This document shows, piece after piece, positions 35,103-43,989 of a stretch of 64,000 bases of DNA. A model generated the notes under the pieces. It saw only the letters and a program-made list of their open reading frames with translations. It searched no databases and was not told the origin of the DNA. The translations under genes and the position numbers were made by a program. Each line of letters starts with the position of its first letter. Positions within the stretch are counted from its first letter, which is position 1. Where the stretch lies: assembly GCA_934153945.1 (NCBI GenBank), contig CAKPFM010000006.1:33765-97764 (forward strand). The letters run 5' to 3'. This DNA is from an uncultured Bacilli bacterium (GTDB lineage: Bacteria > Bacillota_I > Bacilli_A > RF39 > UBA660).

Positions 35103-36510
35103 AAATAAAACATATTATTATGGTTAATAAAATTATTACTGATAAAGCTACTAATACTGGTTTCCAAATATTTTTTAAATATTCTTTATATGAAATATCT
35201 AAATAAGTTAATCCAGCAACTAAAATTACACTAGTTGGAGCTATTAATTGTACTAATCCATATATTGAATATTGCAAAAATAATGGTGCGTTTAAATTAG
35301 TAAACATACTAGCAATTGGTGTACTAATAACATTTAACATATATGGAAAATCGTTATATAAAATTCCACCTATAAATGATGTTATACCAACTGATAATAA
35401 TTTAAATTTATCAAGTAATGTAAATAAATAGTTACACATAGTAGCGTACCAAGATGAATTACTACTACTCATAAATAAGAATATTGTACTTGCAAATAAA
35501 GTCATTATAGCTGGTTTAAGCATTATTTTACAACCCTCTATAAAACTATTTACAATCTCACCAAAACTTAATTTACCTATTTTACCTATTATATATGATA
35601 CTATAATCAATACAAAACAGAACTCATAATTTGTCCAGTATCCAATTGGGTTTATATCACCTATTAATGAACTTAATATTGATATATTATTATATTTTAC
35701 ATTTGATATTAATGTATCAAAATTATCAAATACAGTAACATTAAATGAATAGTACCAATTATACATTCCTACTAATATTATAATGAATGTTAAAACTAAT
35801 ACTATTGAACTACCTATAGTTTTTGCTTTATTATTTTTTATTTCTTCATAATATAGTATTTCTTCTTTTTCTTCTTTTGATAATTTTTTCAATTTATTAT
35901 CTTTATTTATTACTAATAAAAATAATATCAATCCACCTGTTAATAATACAAATAAGATGATTTTAAATAAAATATTTGTATTTAAATCAGTTCCATAAAA
36001 ATATTTAATATATCCTGCCATATTAACACCATATGTAGTAGACATATTACCAACTAATATAGCACCAACACTTGATAATAATGCTGTTAATTTATTATAA
36101 CCCATTACAAGTAACACACCAGTAATAAATGGTACTAGAACAAATAAAGGTATTGTTAAAGCTGTCAAACTGGAAAGTAAAGCTATAACAAATGTAGAAA
36201 TAATTAAAAATAATTCTTCATCACCTTTAAATTTTGTACATATATTATCAACTAATTTACTATATAGTCCTGTTTTTTTCATTACTCCATATAATCCACC
36301 AATAATAACTAATGAAACTGCAGTTAATACAAATACTGAACTAGTTAAAGTAATTATTGGATATTTTATAATATTTACTAATCCAACAGGACTAATTGTA
36401 CCACTAGTAAATGTACCATTATTATAATATCCAGCAGGTATTATCCAACTTAAAAGTATATAAATTGCTAGAATAATTCCTAAACCTATAAAAATATCTT
36501 TCTTTTTCAT
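35101..36510 (-). CDS. YfcC/DcuC-family carrier (amino acid or C4-dicarboxylate permease)
   Basis: 469 residues, about twelve helices, beginning IFIGLGIILAIYILLSWIIP. LTALTIPLFVLVPFITGVL and the pseudo-symmetric IAPTSVILVAGLTYLDISY half fit the C4-dicarboxylate anaerobic carrier-like/YfcC group, several of which move basic amino acids. The substrate cannot be named. AGGAGG precedes the ATG; monocistronic. Confidence 0.8.
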   Translation of the reverse strand: MKKKDIFIGLGIILAIYILLSWIIPAGYYNNGTFTSGTISPVGLVNIIKYPIITLTSSVFVLTAVSLVIIGGLYGVMKKTGLYSKLVDNICTKFKGDEELFLIISTFVIALLSSLTALTIPLFVLVPFITGVLLVMGYNKLTALLSSVGAILVGNMSTTYGVNMAGYIKYFYGTDLNTNILFKIILFVLLTGGLILFLLVINKDNKLKKLSKEEKEEILYYEEIKNNKAKTIGSSIVLVLTFIIILVGMYNWYYSFNVTVFDNFDTLISNVKYNNISILSSLIGDINPIGYWTNYEFCFVLIIVSYIIGKIGKLSFGEIVNSFIEGCKIMLKPAIMTLFASTIFLFMSSSNSSWYATMCNYLFTLLDKFKLLSVGITSFIGGILYNDFPYMLNVISTPIASMFTNLNAPLFLQYSIYGLVQLIAPTSVILVAGLTYLDISYKEYLKNIWKPVLVALSVIILLTIIICFI

Positions 36511-36603
36511 ATCATAACCTCCTATATCATTATATCATTTTATTTAAAATAAATGGTATTTTTTTCTAAATTTGATATTTTTTGACAAAAAATAGTTATT
36601 TTA

Positions 36604-36645
36604 ATATATAAAAACTCCGTTTCTATTATATTAAAGAAACGAAGT
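36604..36645 (-). terminator. Terminator of the decayed pilin gene
   Basis: ACTTCGTTTCT and AGAAACGGAGT pair on the minus strand, then TTTTTATATATT. Confidence 0.7.
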
Positions 36646-36652
36646 CATATAT

Positions 36653-38076
36653 TTAAATTAATTTTGATATTGTTATAACTAGGCAAATGTCAATTGAAGT
36701 AGGAATAACAGAATTTATAATTCCTATATTTCCCCTTTTACACTCCATACTGCTGATGGAGAACTATTAACAACAGTGGTACTTGTCCAATATCTATAAG
36801 TAATTGAATCAGCTATATTACATCCATAATTTGTACAATCTCTAGTATAATCTAATAATCATGCATATTTACTAGATTCTTGAATAGTAGTTTCTTTTGC
36901 ATATATATTAATTTTAATGTAACCAGAACCAATTGTTGTTTTGCCATCAAAATCTTTAGTTCCTGCTATTTTAGCTATTTCATCTGCTATTATTAATCTT
37001 ACGTTTAAATTACTATTCCATGTAGCTTTATTAGATGATAAAGAATTATTTACTTTACTCATTATATCATCCAAGCTTTCACTTGATTTCCATTGAATAG
37101 ATGCTGTTGTATTATGATCTAATATCAAATTTACTGTTGATGATGATTTATTATCATTAAATGTATACCATTTCATACATCCTATTTTTGTTCCAGTTGT
37201 ACTTATTGCTTCACTTTCATTACAGTTTTTATTTGTTTCTGAATTATAATAAATTGCCGTACCATTAACATATACTATATTTATTAGTATTGTTGACTGT
37301 TTATTATTTTTTGTTGTTGCCGTTATTATTATTGTTTCTACTTTTTTACCTGTTACTAATCCAGAATCTGACACTGATGCTATTTAATTATTTAAACTAG
37401 TCCATGTTACTGATTTGCTTGATACATCATTAGGTTCTAATATACCTATTAATTGTATTTTATTATCAATAAATAATTCTTTATTTTCTATCGTTATTTC
37501 TGTTGCTTCTAGTATTACAATTATATTTATCTCTTTTTTAATATTTTTATTTTCTGCACTTGTTATAATTATTTTTGCTGTTCTATTTTTAATTGCTGTT
37601 ATTATTCCTCTTTCATTGATTGTTACTATTGATTCATCACTACTTTTATATATTAAATCTTTATTTGTAGCATTATTTGGTTCAAAAGTTATTACTATTT
37701 CTATCGTACTTTCTTTTTCATTGTTTTATCTGATAAATTCACTATTATATTTTCTAATTTTACTGTTCCTAATTTAATAACAGTCATTTCTGAATTTTGA
37801 GTATTAACCTCATATTCACCAAATGTTAGTTTTCCTTCTACTATTTCATATGTATTATGTATCATTTAATTTTATATAATCTTCTTTTTCAGAGGTTTTT
37901 GTTTCATTTGTTTCAACTAAATCATTTAAAGCTTCTATAGCTTCAGAATTTATCATTATCACAGTTGTTACATTGTATTTTTCATTTGGTATTAAATTAT
38001 CATTATTTGTTAGCGCAGTTGTCCCTATATACACTTCTACTGTTAATAATTCTATTAATGTAAAACATTTCTTCAT
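36653..38076 (-). pseudogene. Decayed pilin-type gene with two Big2-like domains
   Basis: Fragments of one gene in several frames. 38076 starts MKKCFTLIELLTVEV, a damaged prepilin leader. 37525-37710 encodes a Big2 Ig-like domain (TNKDLIYKSSDESIVTINER) and 37320-37500 a second (LEPNDVSSKSVTWTSLNN, then VSDSGLVTGKK) interrupted by a TAA at 37384-37386. 36860-37320 and 36653-36858 match the C-terminal domain of the pilin gene at 62.7 kb (IGCMKWYTFNDN, LDHNTTASIQW, YWTSTTV, ITISKLI). At least three frameshifts or stops separate these. Confidence 0.8.
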
Positions 38077-38095
38077 TATACCTCTTTTATATTAT

Positions 38096-38123
38096 CAAAA
38101 AAAGAAAACCTTCAAGATTTTCT
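38096..38123 (-). terminator. Terminator of the LRR pilin gene
   Basis: AGAAAATCTT-GA-AGGTTTTCT then seven T and GATAATATAAA on the minus strand, just upstream of the decayed pilin start. Confidence 0.7.
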
Positions 38124-38136
38124 TTACATTTATATT

Positions 38137-39429
38137 TTATTTTGAAACAGTAATATTTCCATCACTATGTTTTATAATACCTGTTTCAAAAATATCACTA
38201 TTTGTTGATTTAATTTCTGTTATTGCTGACCAATTATAAGAATTACCAGTGCCATTAATTATAGAAGTTAAATTAGGATTTGAATTATATTCTTTATTTT
38301 TTATAAAAGTATTATCTTCAATTGTTAAATCTTTTGATGACCCTAAATTAATAGTAACTAAATCATTAAGTAAAAAAGCACCACTTTGAATAGTTTTTAA
38401 ATTTGAATTGCCACTTAAATCTAAATTTTTAAGTTTATTTTGACCAAATGCTTCATAAGAAATAACTTCTAACTTAGAATTTGACAAATTGATTTCTGAA
38501 ATATTATTAGATGCGAAAGCTGCATTTCCTATTATTTTAATATTTGAATTCCATTTAACATTATCTAATTTATTTTTAAAAAAACTTAAATTTCCTATTT
38601 CTTCTAATTGATTAGCATGTGATAAGTCTAAAGATACTATATTACCTGTTCCTGAAGTTGCCTCAAAACGACATCCATAATATCCATCGTTTATACTTTT
38701 AACTTCATCATTTCCAACTATTACATGATTACCATCTAAATTATAGCAAATTTTTTTAGTATCACTAGTAAAAGTATATCTAATATATTGATCATATTTA
38801 ATGTTATTAGCTATAGCATATTCATATGTATAATCATAATAACAATAATTACCTGCTTCAGCTAATTTAGAACAAATACCGGTTGTTCTATCAATAACCC
38901 TTACAATTTCTTTGTTGTAATCACTTACAAAAGCCGAATCTCCTATCTTCTTAACAGGAACACCATTTATTGAATAAGGAATAACAACATCCAATCCATA
39001 ACTTTCATCATATCTAGTAATTGTACCTGTCTTTGAATCAAAAGTAAAAGCTTTTTCTTTATCCATATATTTTTCACATTCACTTGATGGAATTTCAGAT
39101 ATAGACAACTTTGTATCATCAAAATCTTTAGTAACACAATAATTATCATTATAAACAAGGACTAATGACTTGCCATTTTTAATACTAATATAACCACCTT
39201 TTAAATCTTCACCCTTAAAATTTAAACCACTCTCTGGAAAATAATAATCATTACCTTTTTCCAAAGAATCATATTCAGTTGCTTCCAATATTCCATTTAC
39301 TGAAACTAAAAAAGATGATTTTTTACTATTTTCAATAATATTTGAAATAAGTGGTACTGATATCAATGCTATTATTGCTAAAATTACGATAACTGCTAAC
39401 AATTCTATTAATGTAAAACCTTTTTTCAT
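38137..39429 (-). CDS. Pilin-like protein with BspA-type leucine-rich repeats
   Basis: 430 residues. MKKGFTLIELLAVIVIL is a class III prepilin signal. The ectodomain contains BspA-like LRR_5 repeats (GVPVKKIGDSAFVS, IKIIGNAAFASNNI, LEVISYEAFGQNKL, LKTIQSGAFLLNDL), repeats known from surface adhesins. The ATG at 39429 has GGAGG six bases upstream; the frame opens at 39507 without support, before the promoter. Confidence 0.85.
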   Translation of the reverse strand: MKKGFTLIELLAVIVILAIIALISVPLISNIIENSKKSSFLVSVNGILEATEYDSLEKGNDYYFPESGLNFKGEDLKGGYISIKNGKSLVLVYNDNYCVTKDFDDTKLSISEIPSSECEKYMDKEKAFTFDSKTGTITRYDESYGLDVVIPYSINGVPVKKIGDSAFVSDYNKEIVRVIDRTTGICSKLAEAGNYCYYDYTYEYAIANNIKYDQYIRYTFTSDTKKICYNLDGNHVIVGNDEVKSINDGYYGCRFEATSGTGNIVSLDLSHANQLEEIGNLSFFKNKLDNVKWNSNIKIIGNAAFASNNISEINLSNSKLEVISYEAFGQNKLKNLDLSGNSNLKTIQSGAFLLNDLVTINLGSSKDLTIEDNTFIKNKEYNSNPNLTSIINGTGNSYNWSAITEIKSTNSDIFETGIIKHSDGNITVSK

Positions 39430-39451
39430 ATATCCTCCAACATCCAAACAA

Positions 39452-39480
39452 AGTATACCAAATAAACAATATAAAATCAA
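39452..39480 (-). promoter_or_regulatory. Promoter of the LRR pilin gene
   Basis: TTGATT-17-TATACT with TGG before the -10, about 16 bp from the predicted start to the ATG region. Confidence 0.65.
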
Positions 39481-39557
39481 CTTAACTTGTAAATTGTGTG
39501 TAAACATTATTATTAACTTTTATTAAATAGTTTAGTATAATATTAATTGGTGATTTT

Positions 39558-41030
39558 ATGAATTTATTTAAATATACTAATTCAAATAAAAGATACTATA
39601 CAGTAGATTTTTATAATAAAAATAGATTTAATGATAAAATATTCAAAATTAGTTTAAATGCTGGATTTACTTGTCCTAATAGAGATGGAAAAGTTGGTAC
39701 TGGTGGATGTATATATTGTTCTAACTTAGGTAGTGGTGATTTTGCAGGAAATGTCAATGATGATTTAATAACACAATTTAATAAAATAAAAGAAAAAATG
39801 AATCATAAATGGCATGGTAAATATATTGGATACTTTCAAGCAAATACTAATACTTATGCACCTGTTGAAGTGTTAAAGCAAAAATTTGAACCAATTTTAA
39901 AATTAGATAATGTTGTAGGATTAGCTATCGCTACTAGACCTGATTCAATTAGTGATGAATGTTTAGAATATTTAATAGATTTAAACAAAAGAACTTACTT
40001 AACTATAGAACTAGGACTTCAAACTATTCATGAAGAAACATCTAATTTAATTAATAGATGTCATACTTTAGAATGTTTCAATGAATGTGTTGAAAAGTTA
40101 AGAAAAAATAATATTAACGTAATAGTTCATTTAATAAATGGATTACCTTATGAAACAAAAGAAATGATGTTAGAAAATATAACATATTTAAATAAATTAG
40201 ATATACAAGGAATTAAGATACATATGTTACATATTTTAAAAAATACTAAATTAGAAAAATTATATAAAGAAAAACCATTTAAAATATTAACTGAAAAAGA
40301 ATATGTAAATATTGTATGTGATCAAATAGAATTATTAAATCCAGATATTGTAGTACATAGATTAACGGGTGATCCTGATCCTAGTAACTTAATAGAACCA
40401 ACATGGTTAACTAATAAAATAACAGTACTAAATGATATTGATAAAGAACTAGCTAGAAGAAATACTTATCAAGGATTTAATAAAAGTATTTTAAATAAAG
40501 TTAAACAAATTATTGATTTATCTTTAAGAGAAAAAGATATTGTAATAGACGCTACTATAGGTAATGGATATGATAGTTTATTTATAAGTAATTATATTAA
40601 AGAAGGACATTTATATGGATTTGATATTCAAGATATAGCTATTAATAATACTAAAAAATTATTAAAAGAAAATAATTTTAGTAATTATACTTTAATAAAA
40701 GCTAATAATAAATATATAAAAAAAAAATTACCTAATCTAATTAATAAAGTTAGTTTAATTATATATAATTTAGGATATCTACCTGGAGGTAATAAAAATA
40801 TCACTACTAATTATAAAGATACAATATATTCAATAAAAGAAGGATTAAGTTTATTAAATAATAAAGGTATCATTTTAATAACTATATATCCAGGACATAA
40901 AGAAGGATTAAAAGAAAGTATAGAAATTAATAAGTTCTTAAATAAATCTAAAATTAATTATAATATTTATAGAAACACAGATAATATAGAAGCACCATAT
41001 TTAATAGAAATAAAAGCGAATACATTTTAG
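39558..41030 (+). CDS. mnmLM: Fused radical SAM (YtqA/MnmL) - methyltransferase (YtqB/MnmM) tRNA modification enzyme
   Basis: 490 residues. Residues ~1-305 are a TIGR01212-type radical SAM protein with GFTCPNRDGKVGTGGCIYC supplying the Fe-S cysteines. Residues ~310-490 are a class I methyltransferase with VIDATIGNGYDSLFIS and LIIYNLGYLPGG (NLGYLPGG is the YtqB signature). In B. subtilis these are adjacent genes. They act on the wobble uridine, converting cmnm5s2U to nm5s2U and then to mnm5s2U. Here one chain could do both steps. GGTGATTTT precedes the ATG. Confidence 0.88.
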   Translation: MNLFKYTNSNKRYYTVDFYNKNRFNDKIFKISLNAGFTCPNRDGKVGTGGCIYCSNLGSGDFAGNVNDDLITQFNKIKEKMNHKWHGKYIGYFQANTNTYAPVEVLKQKFEPILKLDNVVGLAIATRPDSISDECLEYLIDLNKRTYLTIELGLQTIHEETSNLINRCHTLECFNECVEKLRKNNINVIVHLINGLPYETKEMMLENITYLNKLDIQGIKIHMLHILKNTKLEKLYKEKPFKILTEKEYVNIVCDQIELLNPDIVVHRLTGDPDPSNLIEPTWLTNKITVLNDIDKELARRNTYQGFNKSILNKVKQIIDLSLREKDIVIDATIGNGYDSLFISNYIKEGHLYGFDIQDIAINNTKKLLKENNFSNYTLIKANNKYIKKKLPNLINKVSLIIYNLGYLPGGNKNITTNYKDTIYSIKEGLSLLNNKGIILITIYPGHKEGLKESIEINKFLNKSKINYNIYRNTDNIEAPYLIEIKANTF

Positions 41031-41045
41031 TATTCGTTTTTGTAT
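41017..41045 (+). terminator. Terminator of the MnmL-MnmM gene
   Basis: CGAATAC-ATTTTA-GTATTCG then TTTTTG; the stop codon is in the loop. Confidence 0.75.
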
Positions 41046-41261
41046 ATTAGAATAATTCTTTTTATCATGATATATGATATATATAATTTACATACATGAA
41101 GTATTTTTAGAATAATATATTCTTCAAAATTATTTATTACATCTTTAATATCACAATTATCATAATTATATCTTGTTAAAACATTATGTAATTTTGTACT
41201 TCTCTTTTTCAATGGTTATTGATTTAATTCATTGTTACTTTGATATATATTTTTTTCAATA

Positions 41262-42320
41262 TTAATTCTTTCTAAATATTAAAATCTTACGTTTATGTTC
41301 TTTTTCTTTTTTTTCAACATAGTCATCAGACTCTTTTAATGTTTTTAAAGCCTCTCTTACCTTGTCCTTTAATTTTAGATATTGAAAATCTGACTTTATT
41401 CTAGGATAATCAAACTCATCCAATATAGTATCTTCTTCATCAAATTCTTTTTCTAATATTGAATCAGTTATATTTAAATCTTTTGATATATATTTTATTA
41501 ATTGTGTTCCAGATAAATAATTTGTTTCTAGTGAATAATTGTTTAAATATTCTACTATCAAGTGCATTATATTATTTCTTTTTGTTTCATTATATTTGTC
41601 AAAATTACTTATTATTTTTTCTAAATCTTTTTTTATTTTTTCTATAATTTCTATATTAGTTTTTAGATAATTAGCAAGATGTGAGTCATAAGATTCTACA
41701 TATAATAAAATAAAATTTATTACTCCTATTTTTTCTATTTTTTCTTTATCTTTAAATTTAGAATGTATTAATTCTTCTAATGAATAATCTTCTTCACTAA
41801 AGATTTCATTAACCATGTTTTTAGCAATATAGTCAATAATTATTACTCTACCTGCATATACATCAGCAAAATAATCAAATCCCATTTGATAATAATCTTT
41901 AACTTCTTGACTATCATTTCTACTATCTAAAATATAAGCAGTTCTTAAACCATTATATTTACTTTTAGCACTTATATAACTAGCATTTTCTGATATACTT
42001 GAATAATCTTTTCCTAATAATTCACTAACAATAATATCTATTTCAAATTTATCATCTTCATTATTAGATAAAATAGAAAAATTGTGTGCTACTTTTTTGA
42101 TAAATGTTTTATCATTTTTAAACTTTAATATAAAAAATTTTATTAATTCAAAATTACTTTTTAATTTATCATCACATAAATCATACATCTTTTTATCATT
42201 ACTAATATCTGTAACTTCTTTAATAAAAATATAATCGTTTTCTAATTCATCTATATCATATCCATCAATCTCATTTCCAGTTATATAATCATATAATATC
42301 TTTTTACTATATTTACTCAT
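41262..42320 (-). CDS. Protein of unknown function downstream of a divergent sigma factor
   Basis: 352 residues, soluble, rich in Asp/Glu/Lys and mainly helical, no recognised domain. A stretch around residues 130-190 (YQMGFDYFADVYAGRVIIID) looks globular. ATG at 42320 follows GGGGG and lies one base after the sigma gene stop, so it is probably coupled with it. An anti-sigma or partner role is possible but unsupported. Confidence 0.65.
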   Translation of the reverse strand: MSKYSKKILYDYITGNEIDGYDIDELENDYIFIKEVTDISNDKKMYDLCDDKLKSNFELIKFFILKFKNDKTFIKKVAHNFSILSNNEDDKFEIDIIVSELLGKDYSSISENASYISAKSKYNGLRTAYILDSRNDSQEVKDYYQMGFDYFADVYAGRVIIIDYIAKNMVNEIFSEEDYSLEELIHSKFKDKEKIEKIGVINFILLYVESYDSHLANYLKTNIEIIEKIKKDLEKIISNFDKYNETKRNNIMHLIVEYLNNYSLETNYLSGTQLIKYISKDLNITDSILEKEFDEEDTILDEFDYPRIKSDFQYLKLKDKVREALKTLKESDDYVEKKEKEHKRKILIFRKN

Positions 42321-42321
42321 T

Positions 42322-43275
42322 TTAATTCCCCCAATCATTATATATATTTTGTCTTCTACCTGGACTTCTTAATTTTCTTAGTGCTGTAGCTTCTATTTGT
42401 CCAATTCGTCCTCCACTTTTTCCATAAATCATTCCAACTTGTTCTAAATTCATTATCTCTCCATCTTCAAGGCCATATCTTTTAATCAATACACCTATCT
42501 CTCTTTCTTGTAACCCGCTATCATTTATTATGTAATCAATAGACTTTTGTATTAAATAATTATTGATAAGTTCTGTTTCAAAATCACACTCACTTGCCAT
42601 TGTTGGACTGATATTTTCTCTTAATGAAATATCTATTAGTAAATGTCTCATGAATTTTAATTTTGTTTTAGGTGGAAGATTTTCATCATCTATATTTACT
42701 TTAGAATAAATATTTTGAAATGTTTCATAACATTTATAAAAATAAGTTTTTAAATTATTAAAGTAATATTCATCAAATCTATAACCAAATCTACTTTTCT
42801 TAATTGTATCTAAATATTCTTCAAATAAAACCTCATCTTTATTTCTTTTTAAAAATAGAAATAATTTCATCAAATCTCCAAAATTATCTAAACCTATAAT
42901 TTGACTTATTTCAATATCTTCTTTTTGATGTACAAACATATTACTTAAGTATGCATAATATGTACTTCCAAACAAATTAGAAAAAACTGAAATATTTAAT
43001 AAGTTTCCATTGTCAATTTCATTTATATAAAATTCTATAGTTGCAGAAATAATATCATCCATATCATAACTACCATTTTCTAAAATATCTAAATTACTAT
43101 TTTTTAAATAGTTTAAAACAGCATATAATGTTGAATTAATAATATCATTTCTTATTTTTATTTTCTTATTATTGTCAGTTTCATTTATCATTTTTTTATA
43201 TAGTTCCTGCGCTTCATTTAGTTTTAATTTTTGATAACCACTTATTCTTTCAAACCATAACCTTAATTTATCCAT
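42322..43275 (-). CDS. Divergent sigma70-family factor
   Basis: 317 residues. The C-terminus, LQEREIGVLIKRYGLEDGEI then GRIGQIEATALRKLRSPGR, is sigma region 4 with its helix-turn-helix. The N-terminal part (IINSTLYAVLNYLKN, DMDDIISATIEFYI) looks like a degenerate region 2. The middle ~100 residues match nothing I know. It is in one operon with three uncharacterised genes, so it may direct a specialised regulon. Confidence 0.75.
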   Translation of the reverse strand: MDKLRLWFERISGYQKLKLNEAQELYKKMINETDNNKKIKIRNDIINSTLYAVLNYLKNSNLDILENGSYDMDDIISATIEFYINEIDNGNLLNISVFSNLFGSTYYAYLSNMFVHQKEDIEISQIIGLDNFGDLMKLFLFLKRNKDEVLFEEYLDTIKKSRFGYRFDEYYFNNLKTYFYKCYETFQNIYSKVNIDDENLPPKTKLKFMRHLLIDISLRENISPTMASECDFETELINNYLIQKSIDYIINDSGLQEREIGVLIKRYGLEDGEIMNLEQVGMIYGKSGGRIGQIEATALRKLRSPGRRQNIYNDWGN

Positions 43276-43289
43276 AACTACTCCCCCTT

Positions 43290-43898
43290 TTATAAAGTTA
43301 AAATCTTTGATAATTTTTTAACTTTTCTTCTACTTTTAATAAAACACACATATACATCATTTATAGTATCATAATTAACAATACATCCCTGTTCTAAATT
43401 TTGTTTTAATAAATTTAGTTGATTTTCCTTTTCAAGAATATTTAAATCATTTACATATCCACAATATCCAACAATAATGTCATAGCCATTAAAATGTAAC
43501 AAGGGCCATTCACTTATTTGTTCATAATAATATGGATTATGTGTCATAAATCTATCAACGACCTGACCCTTTACTTCAGAACCTGTTATAATTGGTTCCC
43601 CTTGATAGACTAACAATTCATTATTTTCTTTATTTAGTGTTTCTCCGAATGGTGATATAATTCTTGTTGTTGGCAATACGATTGAATCATATTTACCCTT
43701 TCCAACTTCAGCAATATTAGAGTCATTTATATCAATATCATAATTAGCAAAATATTTTTTTAATTCTTCTAACGCTTTATTTTGTTCATATAGCCAATGT
43801 GCAAAATCATTTATATAATCTTCAGAAGATATATCTATTTTTTTTATTCCTTTCGCACTATTAAATTGACTCATCAAATAATAAAAATACTTTGTAAT
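43290..43898 (-). CDS. Protein of unknown function, probable AUU start
   Basis: About 202 residues; a beta-rich centre (VLPTTRIISPFGETLN, LLVYQGEPIITGSEVKG) and no known domain. The longest frame starts at a TTG at 43958, but that TTG is the -35 of a consensus promoter. The AGGAGTGATAAT ribosome-binding site lies exactly before an in-frame ATT at 43898, the same spacing that other genes here have before ATG. The next ATG is at 43874 without a site. AUU initiation is therefore likely. Confidence 0.6.
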   Translation of the reverse strand: MTKYFYYLMSQFNSAKGIKKIDISSEDYINDFAHWLYEQNKALEELKKYFANYDIDINDSNIAEVGKGKYDSIVLPTTRIISPFGETLNKENNELLVYQGEPIITGSEVKGQVVDRFMTHNPYYYEQISEWPLLHFNGYDIIVGYCGYVNDLNILEKENQLNLLKQNLEQGCIVNYDTINDVYVCFIKSRRKVKKLSKILTL

Positions 43899-43929
43899 AT
43901 TATCACTCCTTCCTGAGGGCAGGAGATTG

Positions 43930-43958
43930 ATAATACACTCTTTTTTATTCTTTGTCAA
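43930..43958 (-). promoter_or_regulatory. Consensus sigmaA promoter of the sigma-factor operon
   Basis: TTGACA, 17-bp spacer, TATTAT. The ~25-nt leader has a TCCTG-CCCT-CAGGA hairpin touching the ribosome-binding site. Confidence 0.75.
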
Positions 43959-43989
43959 GTTTTTTTATAAAAAATAAAAAATTGTATTT

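Noticed and set aside
37415..37777. 120-codon plus-strand hydrophobic frame
   Set aside because: Antisense to the two Big2-like domains of the decayed pilin gene; the minus-strand homology is clear.
41027..41212. 61-codon minus-strand frame after the MnmL-MnmM gene
   Set aside because: Starts with TTG without a ribosome-binding site, overlaps the terminator, and resembles no family.
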